Origin: Planctomycetota bacterium
GTDB taxonomy: Bacteria > Planctomycetota > UBA8742 > UBA2392
Length of the DNA stretch: 64,000 nt
Direction of reading: 5' to 3'
Assembly: GCA_016722065.1 (NCBI GenBank)
Contig: JADKGX010000001.1
Coordinates: 682,001 to 746,000, forward strand
Shown piece after piece: positions 44,385 to 52,236 of this stretch. The translations under genes and the position numbers were made by a program. The notes under the pieces are model-generated. The model was given only the letters and a program-made list of their open reading frames with translations. It had not been told where the DNA came from and searched no databases. Each line of letters begins with the position of its first letter. The stretch's first letter is position 1.

Positions 44385-45419
44385 CTAGTTGCCGCGCCAG
44401 GGGCGCTCCGTTGGCGCCAGCGTCAGGATGTATTCGTTGCCGGCGCGATTGATCGTGATGGCCATGATCGTGCCAGGGCGAAGCGCGTCTTCGGCCGCCA
44501 ATACTTCATTCAGTCCGAACAGTTCCATCTCGCCCAGTTTGATGATCACGTCTCCGGCTTGAATGCCGGCCTCTGCGGCCGGCCCGCCCGGGGCCACCGC
44601 GCCAAACACGGTCCGCAACCGGCCCATGCCGCTGGGGAACAGCTCCGTTGCCTGCTTGAAACTCTCTTCGCCCAGCCAGCCGTGGTTCGGTCGCTCCCCG
44701 CGCAACAATTGTTCGGCCCTCAACTTCAAGCTTGCTGCCGGCAAGGCAAAGGCCACGCCGGAATCGCTGGGGACATCACGTGCCGTGGTGATCAACGCGT
44801 TGATCCCTACCAGCTTGCCCTGTGTGTTGAACACCCCGCCGCCCGAGTTGCCGGGGTTGGTGGGCGCATCATGCTGCAACGCGCCAAGGTAAAGCCGGCC
44901 TGTCTCATCATTGAAGTAGCTGCGCGACACAGCGCTGATGACGCCCCGGCTGATGCTGACTTCGCCGCCAAAGCGCGACGTACCGAAGGGGTTGCCCAGG
45001 CTCCAGATCGTGTCCCCCCGGCGCGGCGCTGCCGTTTCAATGGCCGCAGGCGCAACCAGCCCGGGCTGCAGATGCTCCATGCGGATCAAGGCAAAATCGG
45101 CCACCGGGTCGCTGGCGATCACTGTGGCCTTGACGGTGTAGCCCTCGGGCAGCAACACCACGATGCGCGAGGCGTCCTCCACCACGTGGTGGGCCGTCAG
45201 AATGGTGCCGCGGTCGTCGTACACCACGCCCGCTCCGAATGCATCGCCGCCGTTGTAGTGTTCCACGACAAGTGAAACCACGCTGCGCTGCATGCGGGAC
45301 ATAACGTCAACACTGCCCAAGGTGTCGCCGGGCAGGGTTTCCACAGTGCGCGCAGTTGTGGCACAACCTGCCAAGGCCGCGATCAACGCAAGCGCAAGGC
45401 TCAGGGCGCCGGTCCTCAT
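44385..45419 (-). CDS. HtrA-like trypsin-family protease, lipoprotein
   Basis: 344 residues with a lipoprotein signal (LALALIAALAGC). The chymotrypsin-like triad is visible: His in ILTAHHVVED, Asp in DPVADFALIRM, Ser in PTNPGNSGGGVFNTQG. One PDZ domain follows (AAEAGIQAGDVIIKLGEMEL). This is the DegP/HtrA family in one-PDZ form, membrane anchored by the lipid, acting in envelope protein quality control or in regulated proteolysis of anti-sigma factors. The stop of hemW overlaps its start (ATGA), an unusual operon pairing. Confidence 0.88.
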   Translation of the reverse strand: MRTGALSLALALIAALAGCATTARTVETLPGDTLGSVDVMSRMQRSVVSLVVEHYNGGDAFGAGVVYDDRGTILTAHHVVEDASRIVVLLPEGYTVKATVIASDPVADFALIRMEHLQPGLVAPAAIETAAPRRGDTIWSLGNPFGTSRFGGEVSISRGVISAVSRSYFNDETGRLYLGALQHDAPTNPGNSGGGVFNTQGKLVGINALITTARDVPSDSGVAFALPAASLKLRAEQLLRGERPNHGWLGEESFKQATELFPSGMGRLRTVFGAVAPGGPAAEAGIQAGDVIIKLGEMELFGLNEVLAAEDALRPGTIMAITINRAGNEYILTLAPTERPWRGN

Positions 45420-46558
45420 GCGCTGACCCCCATGCCAGCGGCCAGTTCCAGAATCACGTTGTCCAGCACGAACATGCCTTCAGGCGTCACCCGCACGTGC
45501 GTGGCGGTAAGTTCCAGCAGCCCCAGTGCCACAAGCCTTGCCGCTGGTTCGCCGCACAGCCGCGTGAAATCCTGGCCTGCAAAGGCGCGAAAGCGCGCCA
45601 GGTCGATACCCTGCACCAGCCGCAAGCCCATCAACAGCAGGGTTTCTGCACGTTCCAGCGGCGATTGCTTATCTTGACGGGTCAAGGGCAGCTTTCCGGC
45701 TGCCAGGTGTTCACAGTAATGCTTGAAGTCAGCGGCGTTGGCACTGATCTCGCCGTCAATCATCGCGTGCGCGCCGGCACCAAAACCGTGCCAGTCCCCG
45801 GCCGACCAGTACACCAGGTTATGCGCACATTGCGCGCCCGGCCGGGCGTAGTTGCTGACTTCATAGCGCGGCAACCCGGCACGGGCCGTGATTTCGTCGG
45901 CCAACTGGAACATTTCGCGTTCCAGTTCTTCGCTGGCCGGCTTCACCTTGCCGCTTTGCAGGTCGCGCGTCAGGGGCGTGTCGTCTTCAAAGGTCAGGGC
46001 ATACAGGCTGATGTGTTCGGTGCCCAGCGCCAAAGCCTTTTGCAGGTCGTTGTGAAACTCCGCCAGCGTCTGGCCCGGCAGGGCAAACATCAGGTCTACA
46101 CTAATGCGCGCGATGCCGGCGTCGCGGGCCAACTGCACAGCGGCGGGCGCGGTTCCGGCCTCATAGATACGGCCCAGCCCGCGCAGGTACTTCTGGTCAA
46201 ACGACTGCACCCCGAAGCTGGCCCGGTTCACGCCCATGGCGGCCAGCGCCTGTGCTTTGTCAGGCGTCAGCGTGCCGGGGTTGATTTCGCAAGTGAACTC
46301 GCGGCAGCTGCCAAGGTCAACATGGCGCCCGAGAATCGCCGCCAGAGTGCGCAGTTGCTGGGCACTCAAGCGCGTCGGCGTACCACCGCCGATAAAGACC
46401 GTGTCTGGTCGCAGACCCTTGGGCGCGCGCAGGGCAAACTCGCGGTCCAGGGCCTGCAAGTAAAGCTCAATCTCGGCATCGCCGGCTACGCCGCTGTAAA
46501 AATCGCAGTACTCGCACTTGCGAACGCAGAACGGAATGTGGGCATACAGCGAGGCCAT
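45416..46558 (-). CDS. hemW: HemW-type radical SAM protein
   Basis: 380 residues from the ATG at 46558. The radical SAM motif CVRKCEYCDF lies at the start; FIGGGTPTRLSAQQL, EFTCEINPGTLT, RASFGVQSFD and SVDLMFALPGQT follow in HemW order, with a C-terminal HemW domain (GFGAGAHAMIDGE; LRLVQGIDLARF). HemW is a heme chaperone related to coproporphyrinogen dehydrogenase but lacking that activity in tested cases. The gene is co-directional with and overlaps the protease gene, and is divergent from lspA. Confidence 0.9.
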   Translation of the reverse strand: MASLYAHIPFCVRKCEYCDFYSGVAGDAEIELYLQALDREFALRAPKGLRPDTVFIGGGTPTRLSAQQLRTLAAILGRHVDLGSCREFTCEINPGTLTPDKAQALAAMGVNRASFGVQSFDQKYLRGLGRIYEAGTAPAAVQLARDAGIARISVDLMFALPGQTLAEFHNDLQKALALGTEHISLYALTFEDDTPLTRDLQSGKVKPASEELEREMFQLADEITARAGLPRYEVSNYARPGAQCAHNLVYWSAGDWHGFGAGAHAMIDGEISANAADFKHYCEHLAAGKLPLTRQDKQSPLERAETLLLMGLRLVQGIDLARFRAFAGQDFTRLCGEPAARLVALGLLELTATHVRVTPEGMFVLDNVILELAAGMGVSA

Positions 46559-46640
46559 GGGGCAAGCATAGCCTGCGCTTGCGCCGCCGTAAGCCTGCGC
46601 TGCCTTGCCGCCGCCGCGCGCTGCCCGTAACCTTGCCACG

Positions 46641-47309
46641 ATGGCCGAGGCCAAACCCACAATCCTGCAGAACCTGGTGACCCGCAAAGGCGCCTTCTGG
46701 ATTGCCCTGCTGGCAGCCCTGGTGGCGGATATCGCCAGCAAGGCCTGGGCCGACAAATACGTGCGCCCGCTGGGTGAAGCGATTGACCCCGTGGTTCCGG
46801 GTGTGTTCGCCTGGAAATGGGCCATGAACCAGGGTGCGGCCTTCAGCATCTTTGACGGCAAGGTGGGTTTTCTGGTGCTGATTGCCAGCACCGTGCTGGG
46901 CGCGCTGCTTTGGTACATGTTTAAGGCCGAACCCAAGCGCCGCGTCTACCAGGCCGCACTGGGCCTGGTGGCTTCGGGTGCGATCGGAAACCTGTACGAC
47001 CGGCTGCTGCTGGGCGCGGTGCGCGACTTCATGTTCTTTGACTTCGATATGCCGTTTTGGGGCAGGCGCATCGGCTTTGGCGACTTTGCCTTTGAGATTC
47101 CACGCCGCTGGGCAGTGTTCAATGTGGCGGACATGGCGATTTTGTTTGGTGTGCTGATCCTGCTGGCGATGTCGTTTCAGAAGCAGGGAAAACCAGCCGC
47201 CAAAGAACTGCCTGTCACCGAAACCAAGCCCGCCGCAGACGCAAGCAAGGCCGACCCCGCTGCGGCAACGCTTGGGTCCAAGAAGTCAACGCCCGCGGAG
47301 ACTGTCTGA
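46641..47309 (+). CDS. lspA: Lipoprotein signal peptidase (SPase II)
   Basis: 222 residues. It has four membrane helices, with the two catalytic Asp motifs GNLYDRLLLGAVRDFMFFDF and FNVADMAILFGV, and the conserved MNQGAAFSIFDG. This enzyme cleaves lipidated prolipoproteins, of which this window encodes many. The last 40 residues form a Lys/Ala/Pro-rich cytosolic tail that is longer than usual. Its stop overlaps the start of pyrD (TGATG), so the pair is co-translated. The start at 46641 has only a weak ribosome-binding site. Confidence 0.93.
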   Translation: MAEAKPTILQNLVTRKGAFWIALLAALVADIASKAWADKYVRPLGEAIDPVVPGVFAWKWAMNQGAAFSIFDGKVGFLVLIASTVLGALLWYMFKAEPKRRVYQAALGLVASGAIGNLYDRLLLGAVRDFMFFDFDMPFWGRRIGFGDFAFEIPRRWAVFNVADMAILFGVLILLAMSFQKQGKPAAKELPVTETKPAADASKADPAAATLGSKKSTPAETV

Positions 47310-48247
47310 TGGCCGTTGACCTTTCCGTCAAGCTGGGGCCGTTGCACTTGACCTCGCCGCTGTTGACTGCCAGCGGCTGCAGCGGCTATGGCAAGGAACT
47401 GGACCGCTACCACGATTTGGGCGTCTACGGCGCGATTGTCGGCAAAAGCATCAGCCGCAACCCGCGCCTGGGCAACGACTACCCGCGCACCTGCGAAACC
47501 GCAGCAGGCATGATCAACGCCATCGGCCTTCAAAACGAAGGCTTTGATGCGTTTGTCAAAAACACGCTGCCCAAGATGCGCAGCTTCGGGACCAAGGCGA
47601 TTGTCAACGCCGTCGGCCACGACTTTGACGAATACGTGTGGCTGGTTGAACGCTTTGACAATGAAGAAGGCATCGCGGCGCTCGAACTCAACCTGAGTTG
47701 CCCCAACGTTGCCGGCGGCATGAAGTTCGCCAGCGACGCCGGGGAGTGCGAGCGACTGGTTGCGGCCTGCCGGCAGAAGACCAAGCTTCCACTGATCGCC
47801 AAGCTCAGCCCCAACGTCACCGAAATCGCCGACATCGCCAAGGCCGCCGAACGCGGCGGCGCGGACATTGTCTGCGCGATCAACACACTGGTCGGCATGG
47901 CCGTGGATTGGCGCAAACGCAAGCCGATGGTCGCCAACTTCACCGGCGGGCTAAGTGGCCCGGCGATCAAGCCCGTGGCCCTGCGATGCGTGTGGCAGGT
48001 CGCCAAGGCCGTGAAAATCCCGGTGATCGCCATCGGCGGCATCAGCACCGCCGATGACGTACTAGAGTTCATGGTCGCGGGCGCAAGCGCCTGCCAGATC
48101 GGGACGATCCTGTTTGTAGAACCCGACGCGGGTCAGACCATTCACCAAACGCTCAAGCAACGCCTGATCGACGCCAACATCCAGAAGATCAGCGACATAA
48201 TCGGCACGCTGGAAGGCCTGAAGAAACCAGCAGCCTGCGAGGCGTAG
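47309..48247 (+). CDS. pyrD: Dihydroorotate dehydrogenase, catalytic subunit (class 1B-like)
   Basis: 312 residues. The FMN-barrel signatures are SPLLTASGCSGYGKELDRY, GKSISRNPRLGNDYPR, ELNLSCPNVAGG (catalytic Cys as in class 1 enzymes), LIAKLSPNVTEI and PVIAIGGISTADDVLEFMVA. It oxidises dihydroorotate to orotate in pyrimidine synthesis. Class 1B enzymes pair with the iron-sulfur subunit PyrK, which is not in the window, so the electron acceptor is uncertain. Translational coupling to lspA is unexpected functionally. Confidence 0.92.
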   Translation: MAVDLSVKLGPLHLTSPLLTASGCSGYGKELDRYHDLGVYGAIVGKSISRNPRLGNDYPRTCETAAGMINAIGLQNEGFDAFVKNTLPKMRSFGTKAIVNAVGHDFDEYVWLVERFDNEEGIAALELNLSCPNVAGGMKFASDAGECERLVAACRQKTKLPLIAKLSPNVTEIADIAKAAERGGADIVCAINTLVGMAVDWRKRKPMVANFTGGLSGPAIKPVALRCVWQVAKAVKIPVIAIGGISTADDVLEFMVAGASACQIGTILFVEPDAGQTIHQTLKQRLIDANIQKISDIIGTLEGLKKPAACEA

Positions 48248-48293
48248 GAAGGACAACAGGAGCCCGAAGCGCAAGCGAGGGTGGTGCTGGGTC

Positions 48294-50006
48294 TCAGTCT
48301 ATCCCGAGCGGTCTGGCACGTAGTTGCTCGCGGGTCGCGCCAAACGTGGAGGACTCACCCCGAAGGAACGCACGAGCGTCTTCGCTGCCAAACTCAGCCA
48401 CCGCGTTGGCATGAGAACCGGACGTCCAGAGTACTTGCGGAATGACGTTGACTAGCAAGCCTCCAACCACCTCCCACTTGGCCAACGAAGCGCCCTTCGG
48501 CCATACCATGTCTTTGCGGTAGTACTCCAGCCACTCAAGCTTCCTCTGAAGCTGCCGAAATGCACCTCCGCGGTCGCTACCAGATTCGCCCCAATAGCTA
48601 CGCAGGGCCCGGCCAGCATCGCGCCAACGCGTGTATGGGGCGAATCGCTTGCATTCAATGAGCCTGATTTCCTTGCGGTTGATGTCCAGCAGGACAATGT
48701 CGAGGTCCCCGCAGGCGTTTTTGTCCTGCGGATGAGGGCACTTGCGAACGGAGACGCCAGCGAGATCGCCCTCAAAGTCAGGCGCGCCAAAAATGTCGTC
48801 GGTTAGCTGGGCACCCTTCCCGGAGGGGAGGGACATTCCAAAGGAGTCGAGTAGTTGAGCGCGAACAAAGGCCTCCGTCCAAGGCTTGTTGAAAGCCTTT
48901 GCCACCGCCTTCAATTGGTCGTCGGAGTCATTGGCGTCTTCCTGCGCCAGGGCGCGCACGAGGTAATAGCCTTCAAGTTGCCGATGAGCGGCCACCGCCA
49001 AGGCTAAGTTTGGCACACCCGACGAATCGGAAAGTGGGATCAACCACGGGTGCCAAGGAATGTCGGGGTAGTGGCGACGAATCTCCGCGTCCTTTAGCAC
49101 CTTACTCGCGGCCCTTCCAAACTCGTCGCGCATTCGATCGATTAGCGCAGCGATGTCTTGCGGCTGCAGGACCTTCGACAGAGTGGAACTGTCCGGCATG
49201 AGCCCATCATTATGGGAGCGGAGGTTGAGAAAGATGTCTGACCATTCGGCTTCCGAATGAACAACTAGGGGCCCGTCCGCCGGAAGCAGACTCAAGGCGC
49301 GCCGAATGCGAGGGTCACATGCGAGGTCGAAAAGCCATGGGCTTGCGCCGAAGTCCTTCGATAGCGCCGCTACAATAGAGTCAAAACCGCCCTCGAGTGA
49401 CTCACCTAGGAGTGGTATCTCGAATCGAGAACGTCGCCGATGCACGGGAACGGCGGGCTGGCCAAGAAGATCGTTAACTGCAGTAGTATCGATTCCAAGA
49501 ACATGACAGCCGTTCGTCAAAACATCGACTTGAACTTGTTGGGCGGCATCCGGGAAGAACCTTCGCAATGCGTCGAATGAAGCGCGGATCTCGTTGAGAT
49601 CCTGCCAGATCATGCAGGCGTCATGTAGCTTGCCTACGGCTTTTGGAATCTTGCCCAGCAACTTGGGGTTGAAACGGAACTTTTTCGGATGCGCACTAGC
49701 CAGCAGAAGTGCGAGAGTGGCTGCCTCAAACTTCTTTGATGGAGCGTGGGCGGGTGCGGCGTTTGGTTGCTGGCCATCCAGCACCCTCGCCGCACTCTCA
49801 AAGCAGTCAAGCAGGGCGGTTTGTTGGACGACCGTGTGGATGCGTTCGGCGCAGTCTATTGCGTAAGTTGCGGCAGCTTTGGAAATGTCCTGTAGCCAAC
49901 TCTGCCCGTCGCTGACCTCGCCACTCGGGGCCGGGAACGTGAGTCCAGCAACCGGGATGTGGTGGACTAGCGCAGTAGCGTGGAATCTCTTGGGCACGAC
50001 TTTCAC
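48294..50006 (-). CDS. PD-(D/E)XK nuclease-like protein, accessory
   Basis: 570 residues from a GTG at 50006, with GAGG seven bases upstream. The N-terminal 420 residues are helical and unrecognised. The C-terminal part has GDLDIVLLDINRKEIRLIEC followed by KRF: Asp434/Asp436, then Glu451-x-Lys453, the arrangement of restriction-endonuclease-like folds. A predicted alpha-helical segment with several Arg and Trp follows (RWRDAGRALRSYWGE). Codon choice looks less strongly GC-ended than in neighbours, and noncoding DNA with a maf fragment and palindromes lies upstream. It is likely horizontally acquired, perhaps a defence or DNA-repair enzyme; the substrate is unknown. Confidence 0.65.
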   Translation of the reverse strand: MKVVPKRFHATALVHHIPVAGLTFPAPSGEVSDGQSWLQDISKAAATYAIDCAERIHTVVQQTALLDCFESAARVLDGQQPNAAPAHAPSKKFEAATLALLLASAHPKKFRFNPKLLGKIPKAVGKLHDACMIWQDLNEIRASFDALRRFFPDAAQQVQVDVLTNGCHVLGIDTTAVNDLLGQPAVPVHRRRSRFEIPLLGESLEGGFDSIVAALSKDFGASPWLFDLACDPRIRRALSLLPADGPLVVHSEAEWSDIFLNLRSHNDGLMPDSSTLSKVLQPQDIAALIDRMRDEFGRAASKVLKDAEIRRHYPDIPWHPWLIPLSDSSGVPNLALAVAAHRQLEGYYLVRALAQEDANDSDDQLKAVAKAFNKPWTEAFVRAQLLDSFGMSLPSGKGAQLTDDIFGAPDFEGDLAGVSVRKCPHPQDKNACGDLDIVLLDINRKEIRLIECKRFAPYTRWRDAGRALRSYWGESGSDRGGAFRQLQRKLEWLEYYRKDMVWPKGASLAKWEVVGGLLVNVIPQVLWTSGSHANAVAEFGSEDARAFLRGESSTFGATREQLRARPLGID

Positions 50007-50067
50007 GGAGTAACCTCACATCCTTGCAAATTTACGACTGGCCCAAATTCAAACGGCCACATGTTGC

Positions 50068-50136
50068 AGCTAAGGGAATTAGCGGCTCGAAAAGAGACCC
50101 ATGACGTTGCTGTAGCTGCTCACTCAAGTCCGTGCC
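50068..50136 (-). pseudogene. Decayed 3' fragment of a maf gene
   Basis: Read on the minus strand, GGCACGGACTT matches the intact maf (50355-50936) at 10 of 11 bases. After an 11-base deletion, AGCAGCTACAGCAACGTCAT and the next bases align codon by codon with maf. The encoded segment SSYSNVMGL corresponds to GSYANIMGL of the intact protein, and GTD precedes both. The deletion destroys the frame. It is in the same orientation as maf, about 220 bases beyond its 3' end and next to the nuclease-like gene. Confidence 0.65.
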
Positions 50137-50259
50137 AAGTTGCCAAGCGGTGAATTCCGACGCCTGTTGAATGAGCACGGGCTTCCGTCTGATCCGCGCT
50201 ATGTCTGAGCTTCGCTAGGCCGTCCTCTTCGGGGACTCGGTTTTGATGTCTGTCGAATT

Positions 50260-50306
50260 CCCGGCGCTTACGCGCCGGGCTACCTTAGAACGCCCCCTTC
50301 GGGGGC
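50260..50306. repeat. Two extragenic palindromes upstream of the nuclease island
   Basis: CCCGGCGC / GCGCCGGG with loop TTAC (50260-50279), then GCCCCC / GGGGGC with loop TTC (50292-50306). The first resembles a palindrome form common between genes in planctomycete genomes. They lie in the 348-base noncoding stretch 50007-50354, which otherwise holds the maf fragment and no gene I can support. Confidence 0.6.
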
Positions 50307-50354
50307 TGAAGGCTTGCAACTGCGGCGGACGTCGCAGTGGGGTACTGGTCCGTG

Positions 50355-50936
50355 CTACGCATCCAGCCGCACCAGCACCGGGATCAACCTTTCAATCGGC
50401 AGACCCATGATGTTTGCGTAGCTGCCTTTCCAGGCTTGCACGAAGTCAGTGCCGGTTTCGATGCTCAGGGCCCCGCATTTGCCCATTGGGTCGCCGCTGG
50501 CTACGTAGGCCGAAATCGCTTCTTTGCTGGCGGGTTTCATGTCGACCAGGCTGGTTGCGGTGAAGCTGATCGTGGTCAGGTCAGATGCGTCCACTACACA
50601 CACGCCGGTGATCACGCGCTGCATGCCAATGGCGCAGGCCCGTTCGATCATGCGTTGCGCGTCGGCGGGGTCGCGCGGCTTGCCGATGATCTCGTCGCCA
50701 ATCGCGCACACAGTGTCGGCGGCAATCACCAGCGCTTCGCGCGCAACGGTTGCCACCACGGCCATGGCTTTGCGGGCGGCCAAGGACCGGCAGTAGGGCT
50801 CTGGTTTGTCAATCGGGTGCAGGTCTTCGTCGACATTGCTGACCTGCACGGTGAATTCGACCCCGGCCTCGCGCAGGATTTGCGCGCGGTACACAGAGCC
50901 CGAGGCCAGAATCACGGGGCGTTTCAGCAACGACAT
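50355..50936 (-). CDS. maf: Maf-family nucleotide pyrophosphatase
   Basis: 193 residues. Family signatures are VILASGSVYRAQILREAG, VIAADTVCAIGDEIIGKPRD, VITGVCVVD, and a conserved C-terminal segment ending in SYANIMGLPIERL. Maf/YhdE-type enzymes hydrolyse non-canonical or methylated nucleoside triphosphates and are linked to septum inhibition in Bacillus. The gene is complete, in contrast to the fragment at 50068-50136. The ATG at 50936 is preceded by little ribosome-binding signal. Confidence 0.9.
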   Translation of the reverse strand: MSLLKRPVILASGSVYRAQILREAGVEFTVQVSNVDEDLHPIDKPEPYCRSLAARKAMAVVATVAREALVIAADTVCAIGDEIIGKPRDPADAQRMIERACAIGMQRVITGVCVVDASDLTTISFTATSLVDMKPASKEAISAYVASGDPMGKCGALSIETGTDFVQAWKGSYANIMGLPIERLIPVLVRLDA

Positions 50937-50961
50937 GGGTGCATGTTCTAGCGGGGTGTGG

Positions 50962-50980
50962 GGCAGGCTTCCAGCCTGCC
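50962..50980. repeat. Extragenic palindrome GGCAGGCT/AGCCTGCC
   Basis: Perfect 8-bp inverted repeat with a 3-base loop (TCC), 25 bases upstream of the maf start and between maf and the YkgJ-like gene. The form GGCAGGCTTCCAGCCTGCC recalls dispersed palindromes I have seen in planctomycete and acidobacterial sequences. No T-run accompanies it. Confidence 0.6.
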
Positions 50981-51021
50981 GCAGTTAACGGCACTACAGG
51001 CATGTTGAAAGGCTGGCACAC

Positions 51022-51519
51022 TCAATCTCGGGCCGGAATGCCGCGATTGGCGCGGTCTTCATTGACCTGCCGGGCCACGTCAGTGGCTGGCACAATCGGT
51101 GCGTCGTTGTGAATGCCCGGGCACTCGGTGGATTCATGCTGCCAGGTGGCCTCACTTTCCAGCACTTCGTGCCAGAACGGATAGGTGCGACACTGGGTGG
51201 GCCGGGCCGGGTACACGCTGCAGCCGCCATCTTTCAGAAACACGCAGTCGAAGTTCTGCCTCTCAATCAAGCTGTAACGGTTGTGGCTTTGGCGCACGAA
51301 CTTGCGCGTGAAATCGTCAAAATCCAGGCCCAGAAACTCGGCCAGGGCCAGCATTTCTGTGGGGTTGACCCACACGTATCCAGGGCCGCGTTTGCCACTG
51401 CAACAGGCCACGCAATCCGGGGCCAGGCAGCGAAAGCGCAGGCCGGCTTCGTACCAGCGGCCACCTCGCTTGGCCTGCAGCAGCTTGTGCGCATGGTCGC
51501 GGGTGGCATCGTCGGGCAT
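51022..51519 (-). CDS. YkgJ-family Cys-cluster protein
   Basis: 165 residues with the zinc/iron-chelating cysteine pattern: CLAPDCVACCSGKRG near residue 31, then DCVFLKDGGCSVYPARPTQC and RTYPFW, and a final Cys in ECPGIH. This matches the YkgJ/UPF0153 family, whose members bind a metal or Fe-S cluster by about eight cysteines and whose function is unsettled. It is divergent from the second sigma gene, sharing the intervening 140 bases. Confidence 0.88.
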   Translation of the reverse strand: MPDDATRDHAHKLLQAKRGGRWYEAGLRFRCLAPDCVACCSGKRGPGYVWVNPTEMLALAEFLGLDFDDFTRKFVRQSHNRYSLIERQNFDCVFLKDGGCSVYPARPTQCRTYPFWHEVLESEATWQHESTECPGIHNDAPIVPATDVARQVNEDRANRGIPARD

Positions 51520-51660
51520 GGATTCAGGATAGCGGCTGAACTTGCAAGCGCACGAGCCCGTTTAACTGGCATGACAAGCGCCAACCCAGGCCTGCGGGCA
51601 GGTTTTTCCGGATTTTTGGTCAAAGGCGCCCGCGCCGAGCAACCAAAAGCAGGACAACGC

Positions 51661-52236
51661 GTGACCGAAGCGCCCGATGACGCCAGCTTGATCGCCCGGA
51701 CGCTGTCGGGCGACTCCGCCGCCTTTGCGGTGTTGGTGGAGCGTTTTTGGGCTACGGCCTATGGCAGTGCATGGGCGGTGCTGGGCAACGCAGGCGATGC
51801 CGAGGAAATGGCACAGGAGACCTTTGTGCAGGTGTTCCAGAAGCTGGAATCCCTGCGTGACCCCGGTGCGATTGGCGGCTGGGTTTGGCGCATCGCCCGC
51901 GATACGGCATTGAAGCACATTCGCAAGCACAAGCGGATACGCGCCGTAGGCGATGCACCGGATGTGCAGCTGGATGAAGAGCGTCCCTTTACGTCGTTGC
52001 TGCAAGGCGAACAACGCCAGGCCCTGATGGCAGCCATGCAGCAACTGCCCGAGGACATGCGCCAGGCGCTGGTGATGAAGTACTGGCAGGATATGGAATA
52101 CGAGCAGATGGCCCAGCGCACAGGATCCAGCGAAGCCGCTCTGTATCAACGCGTTTGTCGGGGCTTGAAGCGACTGCGCGAGTTAATGGACCAGGCAGAG
52201 ACGGCCCCAGGCAAACCGCACCAAGGAACGGCGTGA
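51661..52236 (+). CDS. Second ECF-type sigma factor
   Basis: 191 residues from the GTG at 51661, with AGGA upstream. An in-frame ATG at 51571 is an alternative but would add 30 residues with no sigma homology. Region 2 is FAVLVERFWATAYGSAWAVL and EEMAQETFVQVFQKLE, then GWVWRIARDTALKHIRKH. Region 4 is LPEDMRQALVMKYWQDMEYE and QMAQRTGSSEAALYQRVCRG. The stop overlaps the GTG start of the following membrane-PDZ gene (GTGA), as expected for a sigma/anti-sigma pair. Confidence 0.9.
   Translation: MTEAPDDASLIARTLSGDSAAFAVLVERFWATAYGSAWAVLGNAGDAEEMAQETFVQVFQKLESLRDPGAIGGWVWRIARDTALKHIRKHKRIRAVGDAPDVQLDEERPFTSLLQGEQRQALMAAMQQLPEDMRQALVMKYWQDMEYEQMAQRTGSSEAALYQRVCRGLKRLRELMDQAETAPGKPHQGTA

Noticed and set aside
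50292..50306. GCCCCC/GGGGGC hairpin as a terminator for maf.
   Set aside because: It lies downstream of maf on the minus strand but has only a 3-base loop and no T-run in either direction, and sits among REP-like palindromes.
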